From NCBI GenBank assembly GCA_014898425.1, contig RCSZ01000008.1, forward strand, positions 1,933,501 through 1,997,500: 64,000 nt of DNA, written 5' to 3'. The translations under genes and the position numbers were made by a program. This document shows, piece by piece, positions 1-11,612 of the stretch; the first letter of the stretch is position 1, and each line of letters starts with the position of its first letter. The notes below the pieces were generated by a model. The model saw only the letters and a program-made list of their open reading frames with translations. It ran no database searches and was not told the DNA's origin. Origin of the DNA: Botryotinia globosa (Eukaryota; Ascomycota; Leotiomycetes; Helotiales; Sclerotiniaceae).

Positions 1-744
1 ATACACCTGCGATTGGTAACCCAGAGTTTCTAATTGGTTGAGTAACTCTATACTATGACATGGAATCTACCTTGTTAAGCAGAGGTCAAAAGACAACAGA
101 CTTTCAACGCCAGCTAAGGTAGAGAATTGTCATTCTTTTATGAAGGCTCGCCTGGCTTTAAACATTATGGACCAGATGGCCAATCATTTAAGAGCCATTC
201 AATCATCACTTAGCAATCACATGTAAAGCTGCAAGGAGAAAACATTTGTAGTCCGTGTATCCATCCACCTTGCGTATCTTATCACAGTGCTGTAGTTTTC
301 AATCCTTGAAGTCTGATTACTATTCCTCAGGATCAGTTATGAAATAGACATTCGGTAATCATTGAGGTTGCATTGCGAAGGCTTAGCAATGTCACTGCCG
401 CGTGTACATATTCCACTTCCTCCTGCTTTATCAGTAGTAACTGTCCGTCCACATACCGATTACTAATTAACCTTAACGGTTAGCTCTCCGCTGTCTGGGA
501 GGGACCCCACTCGGGGGATCCCTCAGATGATGCAATTTGTTCGGCAGTCAGGTACAATATGTGGTACATCTTTACATATGGGCTTTCAGATTGCAAGCAT
601 ATTGACCAATGATGTGCATCTGAAAGTAATGAGTGAGGGTTGGAAAGCATATATGAGGGAGCATCATCTACTTCTACATTGAAGTATCAACACAGTTTGC
701 AGCACATCTACTTCTCCAGCTTGGAACCAGGGAATTCCATCAAC
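1..744. other. Intergenic, no gene recognised
   Basis: I found no coding region with recognisable similarity here. It is the upstream flank of the dioxygenase-like pseudogene. The only structural item seen is a short G+C-rich hairpin listed separately. Confidence 0.5.
499..524. repeat. Short G+C-rich hairpin
   Basis: GAGGGACCCC is followed, after a few bases, by GGGGATCCCTC, which gives a stem of about ten pairs with one bulge. It stands out against A/T-biased surroundings. No oligo-T tract or gene end gives it a role. Confidence 0.4.
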
Positions 745-1779
745 ATGAAGCCACAACACCTCTCAGTCCTCGGCCTTCTAGCCACACCACTTCTTGCCCA
801 CCAAGAAGCTTCAACAGAAGTGCTCAAACGTTCCGCAAACCTCTCCAAGCGATGCGCTTCCGGAACTGCAAACTACAACAAACGTCGATATGAACGACGA
901 AACGCAGAAGCTCTCGCCAAGCGATCTGGAAACGCAACATACACTATCACCACCGAAGCGCCTTAATATGATGTCCTCAAGAATGATACTTGTGTCTTGG
1001 CCGCCGAGGTCACTGCTGGTCCATACTACTGGCCTCGATGCGAGACTCTCCGTCAAGATATGACCGAAGGTCAAGCCGGTATTCCTCTAACTCTTGATGT
1101 GGGAGTTATTGATATGGCGACATGTGAGCCGCTTCCAAATGCTCTCGTTGTCTTTTTGGCATTGCAATGATACTGGTAGTTATTCCAGTTTCACAGGTCG
1201 AGACGCCAACATTCCGTTCTCCACTCTGCTTAAAGAGTTGAATGTCACTGATTTCGAAATCGGTGTTACGGATTTACATACAGATGATGCAACTTGGTTG
1301 AGACGAATGTGGCCTACGAATGATGAGGGAATGTTGGAGATGAAGACTGTTTTCCCTGGTTTCTATGTTCAAAGAACTATTCACATTCATGCTTAAGGTA
1401 AATTTTTCTCTTTCCCGCACTCATCTTTCATAATTTCATAGTAAAGCTCTGTAAATTCATTTACTACACAAAAATCTAGTTTTCACTGACTATGTTTTCC
1501 ACTCCAACGGGTACCGTTCAAACTGGAAACACCAACTCCATCGGCCAATTCTATTTCAACGACACTGTTACCGAGACAATCATGGCCCAGGAACCTTATG
1601 AGAGCCATACTCAAATCAACCGCACCACCAATGCTGAGGACAATTACTACTTGGATGGATTCGCACATGGATATAATCCGGTTATGTATATTGTTGCAGT
1701 TGATGGAGAAGATATCACTAAGGGAATGATTGGGTATATTACCATCGGAATTGACACTACGAACAACCCTGTGTGTTAG
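745..1779 (+). pseudogene. Intradiol ring-cleavage dioxygenase-like secreted protein, broken
   Basis: The reading starts at ATG 745 with a hydrophobic signal peptide (SVLGLLATPLLA) and continues as the fungal extracellular dioxygenase-like family related to protocatechuate 3,4-dioxygenase beta. Recognisable blocks are AEVTAGPYYWP, FWHCNDTGSYSSFTG, GMLEMKTVFPGFY, RTIHIHA, MAQEPYESHTQINRTTNAED and GMIGYITIGIDTT. Four lesions interrupt it: TAA at 964-966; an apparent +1 in a T run near 1150; TAA at 1394-1396 just before a likely intron (1398-1479); and an extra G near 1511, where AACGGGTACC would read through with one G fewer. Both stops could be CAA changed to TAA, a C-to-T change as RIP makes. 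The two +1 events lie in homopolymers and could be assembly errors, but the stops would remain. The gene lies about 530 bp from a RIP-mutated retrotransposon. Confidence 0.8.
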
Positions 1780-2306
1780 ACCCCCCCAGAAACTCCTAGA
1801 AACGCTGGATGAGTTATCGTGAAAAATTACTGTATCTTAATTAGGTGGATTAGATGCTTGTTAATAGACTGGAATATGCACATTTTGCAATGTAGATACG
1901 AAACATATGATCGGGGATTAACGGGTATATGATGGAAAACTTGGAAATTTTATATTTTTCCCGTCAATGACTTTTATATCTTCTTGTGACCATGAATTAC
2001 TTCATTCTATCTATACTTGTGCCCACAGCGCTCTCAAATTGTGCAAATCAAAATCGGATAAGCCTTCAAACATTCTTCAAATGATTCTCATCATGAATTT
2101 CAAGTGCTGAATCAAGCTCGTCTACACTATCTCTTCGATATCATGACTTTTTCTAAAAATTTCCATCACATCATAACATTTGATGAGTGTTTATGCATCT
2201 CTTTTATCGTCTAATATAACATCTTTCTGCTTTTGTAGCAAGGGAATCCGATAGCTCCACATTTTACGATAATCCAAGGTCTCTGACTAGGTACAAGCAG
2301 TGTAGG
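1780..2306. other. Non-coding flank of the retrotransposon
   Basis: No gene seen. A+T content rises toward the element. The last five bases (GTAGG, 2302-2306) are the left target-site duplication of the LTR element. Confidence 0.6.
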
Positions 2307-2476
2307 TGTTGATATCAATTTGGTTGATATAAATGTAAGTACTTAATCCTATATGGTTATATTTGTTTTTTATTATTATTAATTATAAAAAACTAGGTAT
2401 TAAATATATAGAGAAGTGCTAATGTGATATTAATTAATATAATGTTCTTTTTGATTATATGATTGATATTCTGATA
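2307..2476 (-). repeat. LTR (3' LTR in element orientation)
   Basis: Begins TGTTGATATCAA and ends TTCTGATA, aligned without gaps to 7870-8039. Its terminal CA has become TA. It follows the GTAGG duplication directly. Confidence 0.88.
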
Positions 2477-2696
2477 TTAGCAATTCTTTAAAGATAAATG
2501 TAATTATATGTTTTTAGTCCATAATTCATTTTAGATATAGTGTTTTCTTTAGTTTTATTTAGCTTTTATATTATTATTCTCTTTCTACTTAATATATTAC
2601 TTTAATAACTATCTTATTAATATCAATTAAGTTTTTTAATATTTGATATATATCGTTTTTGGTTATGATATTCGCAGAGTTCGATTTCCCATTAAT

Positions 2697-5600
2697 CTAT
2701 TTAATCTTTGTAATCTTTTTATTCTTATAGTATTGTTTTAAAGCTATAATATTAATTAGAAGCTGTTTTTCTGTGTTTGTGCTGAGTTTAGTTAATAGGT
2801 TATATAATGATTTTGAGTCTGTACAGAGTATTTTTAGGTTTGAGAATGATATTAATAGTGTCTTTAATAGTAGCTCCGACATCAAAGCTTAGAATCAATG
2901 TATATAGTTTAGAAGCTAATATACTTTTAATAATTCTCTTGCATTTGATTGATATCCAATGTATGATATTAATATTATTATATTTATTTATTAAATAGAT
3001 TATATAATCAATTTATAATAATAAATCAATATTATTAATAAATAATATATTAGTGAAAATAATTAATTTGATAGAATTTATATTTAGAAATATAAATATA
3101 AATTCTCTTTTTAAATTGTTTATTTATTATTTGATAATTTTATTAAGTTTGTTTATATTTTTTTCTTTTAGATCTATTATTTAAATAATAATAAAAAGAT
3201 AATAAAATATTTTTAATTGATATATAATTATAATATATATTTTCTTTATATATTAAACAATATATTAATTCTTTGAAGTAATATTTTTCCAAACTTTTTC
3301 TTTTATTTTATATATATCGATATTTCTGATTATAATTATTTTAATATTATTATATTATTTCTTTTGATTAAAATAGATTTTATTATTCTTAAGAATAATT
3401 AAATAATTATTAAATCTAAATAAATAATTTTTTATAAATTATTTTTTATTCTTAATTATAAAATTGGTTTTGTTTAATTACTTTTATTTTAAATATATAA
3501 ATTTTTTATTTATAATTATAAGAATATTATTGATTTGAAATTTTATAATATTGATATTATTGATTAAATAGAATAGATAAGGGTTATATATAAATTATAT
3601 TATATTCAATTTATCTTTGTAATGATTGTAATAGATTCCAAATTAATAATTTCTTATTTTAAAGATATTGTATAAGGATTTTATAATATATAGAATATAT
3701 CTATTTTCAAATTCGATTTTTTTTAATATTTCTATATAAATAGATTTATTCAAAATTATAATTAATTGAATATATATTTATATAATATTTTGTAAATAAA
3801 TTTGAATATATTTATTTAATATTTATAAAATAATAATAAATATAAGAATAATATATTAATTGATATATTAAATAATAAATGATTATATTAAAACAATAAT
3901 TTTATTTTTATTTTGATATATTTGAATTACTAATTATAATTTTATATATATCCTATCAATACTCTTTTTTTTCATTTCATTAATAAAATATAATTTGAAA
4001 AATCTTATTCTGAATAGAATATTATTTTTTAAAACAATTTTAAAGATTTCACTTTCTATTAATCTATCAATTTCCTTATATTACGATTTTATATATCTTA
4101 TAGATATATTATTTTACAAAAATATAATCAATTATAATAATTTCATAATATATTCTTTATCAATATTTATTATATTAATTATTCTGATTAAATTGTTTTT
4201 TATATAATAATATAATTATATATCTGATTATATTACTAATAATAATATTTGAGATTATAATATTTCTATATACAATATATTAACAATTATAATATCATTA
4301 TTATTATTATTTATATAATTGTTTTTCGATTTTATTTCTTTAGATTCTATATAAAAAAGTTGTATAAATATAGATTGGAATTTAATTAATTTATTAAAAA
4401 ATTCATTTTATATATCTCTCTATTTGTTTTAATTAGAATATACAATTTAATTTATTTATTTGATATATTATTATCTTTTTCCTTTTTTTATATTAAAACT
4501 TCTGAATTCAATAATAAAATAAAAACAAATATTATAAATAATTTATTTTTTAATTTCAATATCTTTATAATTTGTTTTTTAACTCGAATATAATATATTT
4601 TTATTATCACTTTTTTTATAGTTTTTATATATTGAATAATTATTACAATTAATAAATTAATATTATTTAATTTGGGATATATTTTATAAACTAGTAATAT
4701 AGAAATAAATCTATTTGATTTCATTATATTATTTATAGTTTTCATTGTTATTTAAAGAATTATTATTTTAATTAAATTATTGTTTTCAAATTCTTTTATT
4801 AAAATTTTATATATATAATATAATAAATAATAATATCTTTCAACAATATTTATAAAGTTGTATATTTTGATAGATATATTTTTGATAATAATTGATATAG
4901 ATTTTGTATTTTGAATAAACTTTTTATTTATAAAATTCTTTTTAATATTGTAAATAATATAATCTGATAATCTAATATATATATCAATTCAATATTCCCT
5001 GAAATTATCGAATATATATTTAGTAAAAACGTTTTCAAGAAATTGAATTATTTAATAATATATTATTTTATCAATAATATATAGAATTGAATTACCTTCA
5101 ATATATATAATATTAATATAAATAATATAATTGAATTTAATATCTTTTAATAAAATAAATCTGAAATGTTTTAATAACTTGCTATATATTTGATAATATT
5201 TGTAATACTTAATAAAGTATTTAATAATATCATTATTTTTATTATAATCCATTTATTGTAATATATTATAAAAACATTATACTAATAAATAATCAAATCA
5301 TCAATATAGATATTATAGTTTTATAATTATTAAATAATAGTTATTCTAATAAATCAATTCTTAAATAAATTGATTTATATTTATTTTTTATATTAAAAAT
5401 ATATACTTATATCTTTTAATAATAAAATATTCATTTTTTGGGGTAATAAATTAATTAGTAATATTATTATAAAACGCTTTAAAACAATCTATATTTTCAA
5501 AACTCAATAGGAATAGAATATTAGTATTTACAATATGGAAATCAATATCTCCAAATAGTATAACAATTTGGAATGATTCTATTGATATTATAATTCTCTT

Positions 5601-7086
5601 TTCGAAATATATATTTATAGCTCTTATTATTAATGGATTATATTCAATTGAATAGATTTACTTTTATATATAATATTATCCAATCCTAATTATAGACTTC
5701 TTTATATATATTATATTAATATATATATTAAAGAATTCTTTATTTATATAATTTGTATAAAAAATATCTATTATATTTTCTATAAATAAAATAGTTTTAA
5801 TAAAGTTTTTAGTTATTGTATATAATATTATATTGAATAATAATTGATTAAATACTTTCTGATTATTAATAGATTCAAAATTCACAAAAAATATTTTATT
5901 TATATCATTTTCAATATTGAGATTTATAAAAAACAAATCTATTTCGATTTTTGAATTAAATTTTGTATTAATAATCTCTTTTTTATATTCGATTATTTAT
6001 TGATTATAATGTTTATTAAATGTATTATTACTATTGTTTTTAATCTTCTCTTTATATTTGTATTTGTTTTTATCTTATTTTTTTTAGAATGTTTTATTAA
6101 TCAATACTCTTTTTTTTTATATATATTTAGTAATGATTGTATTGATTAAAAAAACCTGAATATTATTATTTGTTATATAAATTGTTTTTGAAATTATTAT
6201 TATTTCTAGAATCCTTGGAATCATTTTGATTATTGTTATAGTTATTATTATTATGGAATTTCCTATTAATGAATAGTATTATATTCTTTTTATTTTTGTA
6301 TAATCTTTTCTATATATTAATAGATTATCATAATTAATTAATTAAATTAGATATTTCTTTTTTAAAATCAAAACAAATTAGATTGTATATCTTTATATCT
6401 TTGTAAGCAAATATAAGTTTATTATAAAGATAGAATATCTACTATATAATAAAATCGAATTAATATTGTAATATATATAATTACTTGATTATAATTGTAA
6501 GATATTTATTAAATAATTTATTTCTATACTCTTTTCTAATCGATTTTAAAATAATATTATTCCATTTCAATAATATATTTCATTGATATTTATCTCTTTC
6601 GAAATTATTCTATATATAAATACAAAGCTTTTTGAATATTGATAGCAATAAATTATAATTAATATAAAAGAACTGAAATATATTTTCTTTAAATATAATC
6701 GAAAATATCTTATAATATATATCTATAGGTATCTTTGTATATTGTAAGATTTCATAAAATATCGAAAACTTAAAATCAAAATTATTATTATTTTCATTAT
6801 ATTTCTTCTTATTAATATAAAATTTCAATAAACTAATAAGAAATTGTATATTGAAATATGATATCAATATTTTATCCTTTTAGAATTTATAATCTTTATT
6901 ATCCCTATTACTATTATTATCCCTATTATTAGAATCTCTTATATTATTATTTTTATTGTATTTATTTTTATTATCTTCGTTTGTATATTTGAAGTTGTTT
7001 TTAATAAATTTGCAAATAATTTTGGATTTGAATTTGAATTCTTTGATATTAATATTTTTTAGAGTTTTTTGAACTTGTATTTTCAT
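2697..7086 (-). pseudogene. Copia gag-pol polyprotein remnant
   Basis: Pieces readable on the minus strand, in order: a Lys/Asn-rich gag-like stretch (7086-6610); a stretch with FESINNQKVFNQLLFN that resembles the region around the protease (5936-5676); the integrase start with FNYIIYINIIYIEGNSILYI, where intact relatives read Y-x-D-I and H-I-V-D-E-A (5252-5052); the end of the integrase domain with the family block FISILLVYKIYP (4745-4488); and RNase H with CTDSKSLYNLLTKL and ALKQYY (2885-2697). Integrase before RNase H fits Copia rather than Gypsy. Most codons have drifted to Ile, Asn, Lys and Tyr, as expected from C-to-T change. The reverse transcriptase region (about 3000-4480) is too mutated to read by eye. 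Confidence 0.75.
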
Positions 7087-7869
7087 TTATTTATTAATAA
7101 TAGTTTTATAAGATTGTTCGAATAAAATTGTAGATATTTTAATATCTATTTTTGATAGGTATATTTTTTGAGTATGTAATGTTATATATAGCTTTTGTAT
7201 ATAAATTTAATAGATTTTTATAAATTATATAATTGTGAATATTCTGAAATTATAATAAAAGATTTCTATTAAATTATTATTATTAATATCTTTATAGTTA
7301 TATTGTTTATATTTGAATTTGATATATTTAATAAGCTTTTTATTATTAATAGTAGTGGCTCTTTTATTGTTTAGTATTACTTTTAATAAATTGAGTTATT
7401 CCTTATACTCTTCCTTTTCCTCCTTTGTATATATATTCTTATCGATAACATCCTTAATTAGAGTGATATCACTTTCCGATATAATCATGTATATAAGTAA
7501 AAGTATTTCGAGAGTTATTATAAATATATATATATATTTGTATATATATAAAAGTCTTTTATAGATATAAAAAATAAATAAAAATCTTTATTTTTATCTA
7601 GTATAATATATAATACAAAAATGAATATATAATAAATATAAAATCGATTTGTTATATTTAACAAAGCTAAATTTCTTGAATATATCTTTCTGATATAATT
7701 ATTCGGAATATATTTTTTAATATTACAAAAAAAGATAGTATACTATACCTAATATAATAATATCTTTTCTATAATCTCTTCAGAATTTCTATTAATCCTG
7801 AATATTATATAAAAATATTTAATACTTTTAGTAAAATTCAAGATTTTAATTTGTAATATCATTAATTAG

Positions 7870-8039
7870 TATTAATATCAATTTAATTGATATAAATATA
7901 AATATTTAGTTTTATATAGTTGTATTTGTTCTTTATTATTATTAACTATAGAAAGCTAGATATTAAATATATGGGGAAATATTAGTGCGATGTTAGTTAA
8001 TACAATGCCCTTTTTGATCATATGATCGATGTCCCGACA
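7870..8039 (-). repeat. LTR (5' LTR in element orientation)
   Basis: Begins TATTAATATCAA (TG mutated to TA) and ends TGTCCCGACA, followed by GTAGG at 8040-8044. It has the same length as the other LTR. On the minus strand it starts TGTCGGGACATC and precedes the gag-like remnant. Confidence 0.88.
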
Positions 8040-8104
8040 GTAGGCAATAGTATACTATGATGAAATTATAGCGAGTATTAGCATGTTAATATAACAACCA
8101 ATAC

Positions 8105-8318
8105 GTTTAGAAAAGGGGTTATACAACTCTCGTATATATTTAAATATCTAAAGAATACTAGCAATATAGTGAAATACTGGAATTCATTATAAATATTCAT
8201 TCCTGTTCATGTTAGGTGTATTTAAGATAATAAAATTCCATTCTTTATTTCTAATCTAATTCGAATAGGAATAATAAATATTCTATATTGGATTCCAGCA
8301 TTTCAGTATATTGCTAAT
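8105..8318. mobile_element. MITE-like element, copy 1 (one end truncated)
   Basis: Near 8160-8205 the sequence GTGAAATACTGGAATTC faces its near reverse complement GGATTCCAGCATTTCAG at 8290-8310, giving arms of about 45 bp. The part left of the first arm (TTTAGAAAAGGGGTTAT to ATCTAAAGAATACT) matches, inverted, the right end of copy 2 (to CACCCTTTCTAAAC near 11610). The right terminal part of this copy is missing. It sits 60 bp beyond the LTR element. Family not recognised. Confidence 0.5.
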
Positions 8319-8919
8319 AATATTGAATAGCTAAATGATATTGACGTACGTACGTATTTCGAAAATTTTGATACGCACCACTAAACTGATCCGTATACGA
8401 ATTACAAGAAATTCTGTTGCCTACACTGACAACGAGCGCCGATGACAGAAATCTCCATTTTTTCCTATTCATCAAATTATCACTAAAGCATGCAAAAGTA
8501 TGCCAATAGAACATGTAGATCCTCACCTTGATTCTACGACTGCATCAATCCCATGAAAACCCAATCCATCAACAAAATATCGAACAAGAAATAACCAAAA
8601 TCCCTCCATCCGCTTCAGGTCATCCATCTTAGCCTTCTGATCTTTATTAGCCAGAAGATCCTTTTGGAGCTTACTTCTCAACACAACACTTCTTTTAAAT
8701 ATCGTTAGTCACTTAAGACACCATATCACAACTTTTTCTAGACCCTGTTCTCCGGATGAAAAGCTCTTTTTCTGCTTCTGGTAGCGCAACAAAGCAAAGG
8801 TAATATCTTCCCCCCTCTCGACAACGTTCTTTGACTTGCTATCTTCCTTTGCGAGCTTAGAATCTCCTTGATTCTATAGATCCATTGCAGAAATAGTAGT
8901 CTCATCATTACCAGCGACT
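8314..8919 (-). pseudogene. Broken protein gene, family unknown
   Basis: One minus-strand frame runs from about 8919 to 8527 with good coding character (KLAKEDSKSKNVVERGEDI, FALLRYQKQKKSF, AKMDDLKRMEGFW, FLVRYFVDGLGFHGIDAVVE), but it carries TAG at 8874-8876 and TGA at 8709-8711. Both stops are one C-to-T or G-to-A change from a sense codon. A likely intron with GTGAGG donor and TAG acceptor (8526-8465, 62 nt) leads to a last exon ending at 8314 inside the edge of the MITE-like element, so the C-terminus may be element-derived. The start is not determined. I do not recognise the family. It could be a chance open stretch, but the Lys/Glu-rich run and plausible intron argue for a former gene. 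Confidence 0.45.
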
Positions 8920-10081
8920 CTCGTTATCTACCTAGAGATTTCAAGTACTTTATGTCTTTTTTACAATACCACATTCACTTACCGGTTCACTGCTCAGCTT
9001 TGGATTTTTTTTTTAATATTCTTGTAAATAACCTCATCTCTTCTCCGTCTCTTTTACATCACAATCTCTATTTTACATCCGCATCGCTACTTCGATATTC
9101 TAGCTAGAACCTAAGAGTGGAAAGGATAGTGAGTAACATAACTAATAGCACAACATCGAGAAACATGTTCAGATACTCTTCTAAACCCCAAAACAAGGAA
9201 CTCTATATACCTTTCTCCTCTCTGATTACAAATGAGCAAGACGGGATATGTTTAAGCATCGACTCCGTGAGTAAGACAAAATAACAAAATCCGTACATAC
9301 ATATAAAGCTACAGGACTTAATAGATGCAAGCACATAAGTCTATGACCGAACTAAGCCATCGAATACCCCTGTTTAAACGAGATGTGGTATTTAGTGCAT
9401 TTAAACTAAATCTTTACTGAAATAATCGACACAAATACATACTAAAAAAACCTCTTCGAAAAAGTTATCAAATAGATAGACAACAAAACCACATATACAA
9501 CTCTGGGTTATATCACTTCTGTTCCGATTCAGAGATAGCCCCCATGAAAAAGGAGTTCTTTGATTTTTAAATATTATTATCATCATCATATACTATCTAT
9601 CACAAGCATAGCATATCCAATCTTTCAGATTTCCATTCCTCTCTCCCTTACTATTCCCCACTCACAAATCCTAAATCAACAAACCAAACCTCATAGACCC
9701 ACTCCATCCCCAGCACCCCAGTACCCCTTTCATAAGCGAGCCGCTGATCATCTTCATCTCCATCTTCATTAGATCCCATTGCAAGTATACATCTATCTAT
9801 CCAACTCATCAATCTCATTTCATATAAAATAATAACAACAACAATCTTTCCTACAATCAAGATCGATTCGAATTCGAGATTGATGTGATAACCTTCTCTG
9901 TAACTCATTATCTCAATTTTTTGTATGATTATGTATTTACTCTCTCATTCTCATTCATTCAGATAATCAGAAAATTGAATACTTGTAATAGAATTAATAA
10001 ACTAATCTATTTTTCGCTCTTTCAAGTTCCCTTTTCATTACAATTTTTCCCCGAACTCTGCAATCTGATATAATCTCCCAA
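8920..10081. other. Intergenic, no gene recognised
   Basis: A/T- and pyrimidine-rich sequence without a recognisable gene. Stops are frequent in all frames and the short open stretches look like chance. Confidence 0.45.
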
Positions 10082-10148
10082 CCCCAAATCCCAAATCCCA
10101 AATCCCAAATTCCAAATCCCAAATCCCAAATCCCAAATCCCAAATCCC
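10082..10148. repeat. 7-bp minisatellite (CCCAAAT)n
   Basis: About nine copies of CCCAAAT with one unit altered to TCCAAAT. It is the first of a series of unrelated short tandem arrays over the next 1.2 kb. Confidence 0.9.
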
Positions 10149-10435
10149 AACAACACCTAAAACAAAGCACCACAAAACACTATAAAACAAATAATCAAAA
10201 CCCCCCCTCAAAATCAGAAATCCTCACTCCCTCCAACCATCGATACCCTCCAACCTTTTCCTCATCTCCTCTTCTCTTTTATTCTCTCAAAAAACAAACA
10301 CACAATTTATCCTAAACACACACATAATTTCACACTCCTAGCTTCTCGTTTCTAGCTGTTAGCTCAACTATCAAGCTCCTCACTCCTCCTCTCCACTCAG
10401 TACCCCCTCTCTTTCCACATAGCCCCTTTATACAT

Positions 10436-10651
10436 CTCCATCCTCTTTCCATCCTCTTTCCATCCTCTTTCCATCCTCTTTCCATCCTCTTTCCATCCTC
10501 TTTCCATCCTCTTTCCATCCTCTTTCCATCCTCTTTCCATCCTCTTTCCATCCTCTTTCCATCCTCTTTCCATCCTCTTTCCATCCTCTTTCCATCCTCT
10601 TTCCATCCTCTTTCCATCCTCTTTCCATCCTCTTTCCATCCTCTTTCCATC
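10436..10651. repeat. 11-bp minisatellite (CCATCCTCTTT)n
   Basis: About 19 nearly perfect copies of an 11-bp pyrimidine-rich unit. Since 11 is not a multiple of 3, each minus-strand frame reads the same 11-residue repeat (MERGWKEDGKR) in a 33-bp period, which creates an open frame of 130 codons. I regard that frame as a by-product of the repeat, not a gene. Confidence 0.92.
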
Positions 10652-10767
10652 CTCATTCTCATCTTCATTCCATTTCCATCCATATTTTTCTTTTCTTTTC
10701 TTATCTTAATCTCTATTTTCATCCTTACTATTTATCATCTACCATTCATTCTAATCCTTATTTTTAT

Positions 10768-10800
10768 CCTCTCCCTCTCCCTCTCCCTCTCTCCCTCTTT
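10768..10800. repeat. CCCTCT microsatellite
   Basis: Short run of CCCTCT units in a pyrimidine-rich tract. Confidence 0.7.
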
Positions 10801-10971
10801 CCCCACAACCAACACACACTGAAATACTCTCAAATACCCCCCTCACCCCATTCCCCAATGAACCCCAGGAAGTTTTTCTTCATCTCATTCTCTCCACCTC
10901 GTTTCCTTATCTCATTTTCAATTCCTCACAACTGCTAATTATGGGATGAGAAAGAAACAACATTACATTAC

Positions 10972-10994
10972 ATACCTACCTACCTACCTACCTA
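10972..10994. repeat. (CTAC)n microsatellite
   Basis: About five and a half CTAC units. The same tetramer, or its complement GTAG, recurs near 15730, 28220 and 28640. Confidence 0.85.
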
Positions 10995-11009
10995 CACAAT
11001 ACCACCCAG

Positions 11010-11073
11010 CCAACTCCCAACTCCCAACTCCCAACTCCCAACTCCCAACTCCCAACTCCCAACTCCCAACTCC
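11010..11073. repeat. 7-bp minisatellite (CCAACTC)n
   Basis: About nine copies of CCAACTC, immediately right of the CTAC run. Confidence 0.9.
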
Positions 11074-11175
11074 CACACCTCCAAATACATACCCAACACC
11101 TCAATCCCATTTATTCAAATTAATTTCACAATCTCACAATCTCACAATCTCAGATCAACAGAGACAATAAATAAA

Positions 11176-11248
11176 ATTTCCCATATTTCATATATTTCAT
11201 ATATTTCATATATTTCATATATTTCATATATTTCATATATTTCATAAC
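11176..11248. repeat. 9-bp minisatellite (ATATTTCAT)n
   Basis: About eight copies of a 9-bp A/T-rich unit. It marks the change from pyrimidine-rich to A/T-rich sequence. Confidence 0.9.
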
Positions 11249-11439
11249 CATATCCAAATTAGTAAAATATACTTATAAATATCGAAATTTCTCTCGAAAG
11301 ATACTACTACCTAAATATATGTATACATCTATAATAGAATTCAATACGATTCAAAATATTCAATATTATTTAATTATTCAATACTATGAGTGATATCATG
11401 AAGGATTAGAATTTATTATCATGTCTTCATTTCTATTAA

Positions 11440-11612
11440 AAGTAAACAATGAAATCCCATTTCTTACTTTATATTAAAATAAAATGCCTGATTTCTAATC
11501 CAATATAAATAAGAATAAATATTTTATAATAAATTCTAGTATTTCAGTATATTATTAATATTTTTTAGATATATAAATATACAAAAATAATGCAACACCC
11601 TTTCTAAACATC
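11440..11612. mobile_element. MITE-like element, copy 2 (left end missing)
   Basis: Similar to 8220-8318: GATTTCTAATCC, AAGAATAAATATT and TTCTAGTATTTCAGTATATT occur in the same order. It then continues with TTTTAGATATATAAATATAC to CACCCTTTCTAAAC, which is the inverted counterpart of the left end of copy 1. Differences are mostly transitions. The left terminal arm is not found. An open stretch on the minus strand (11613-11846) adjoins it, as one adjoins copy 1. Confidence 0.45.

Larger units (their letters stand above)
2307..8039 (-). mobile_element. Complete RIP-degraded Ty1/Copia-type LTR retrotransposon
   Basis: Two 170-bp LTRs (2307-2476 and 7870-8039) bound a 5.7-kb A+T-rich interior, and the same five bases GTAGG flank it at 2302-2306 and 8040-8044. 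The less mutated right LTR ends in CA on the plus strand and the left LTR begins with TG, as expected for LTR termini. Degraded polyprotein pieces on the minus strand occur in Copia order from right to left: gag-like, protease-like, integrase, and RNase H. Aligning the LTRs by hand gave about 35 differences, every one a C/T or A/G transition, which is the RIP signature. No open reading frame survives, so the element is dead. Confidence 0.9.

Noticed and set aside
3995..4207. Ile/Leu-rich plus-strand frame resembling a membrane peptide
   Set aside because: Chance open stretch in A+T-rich retrotransposon DNA; the recognisable protein pieces are on the other strand.
10330..10722. 130-codon minus-strand frame with MERGWKEDGKR repeats
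   Set aside because: It is produced by an 11-bp minisatellite that reads the same in all three frames; no non-repeat coding sequence supports a gene.
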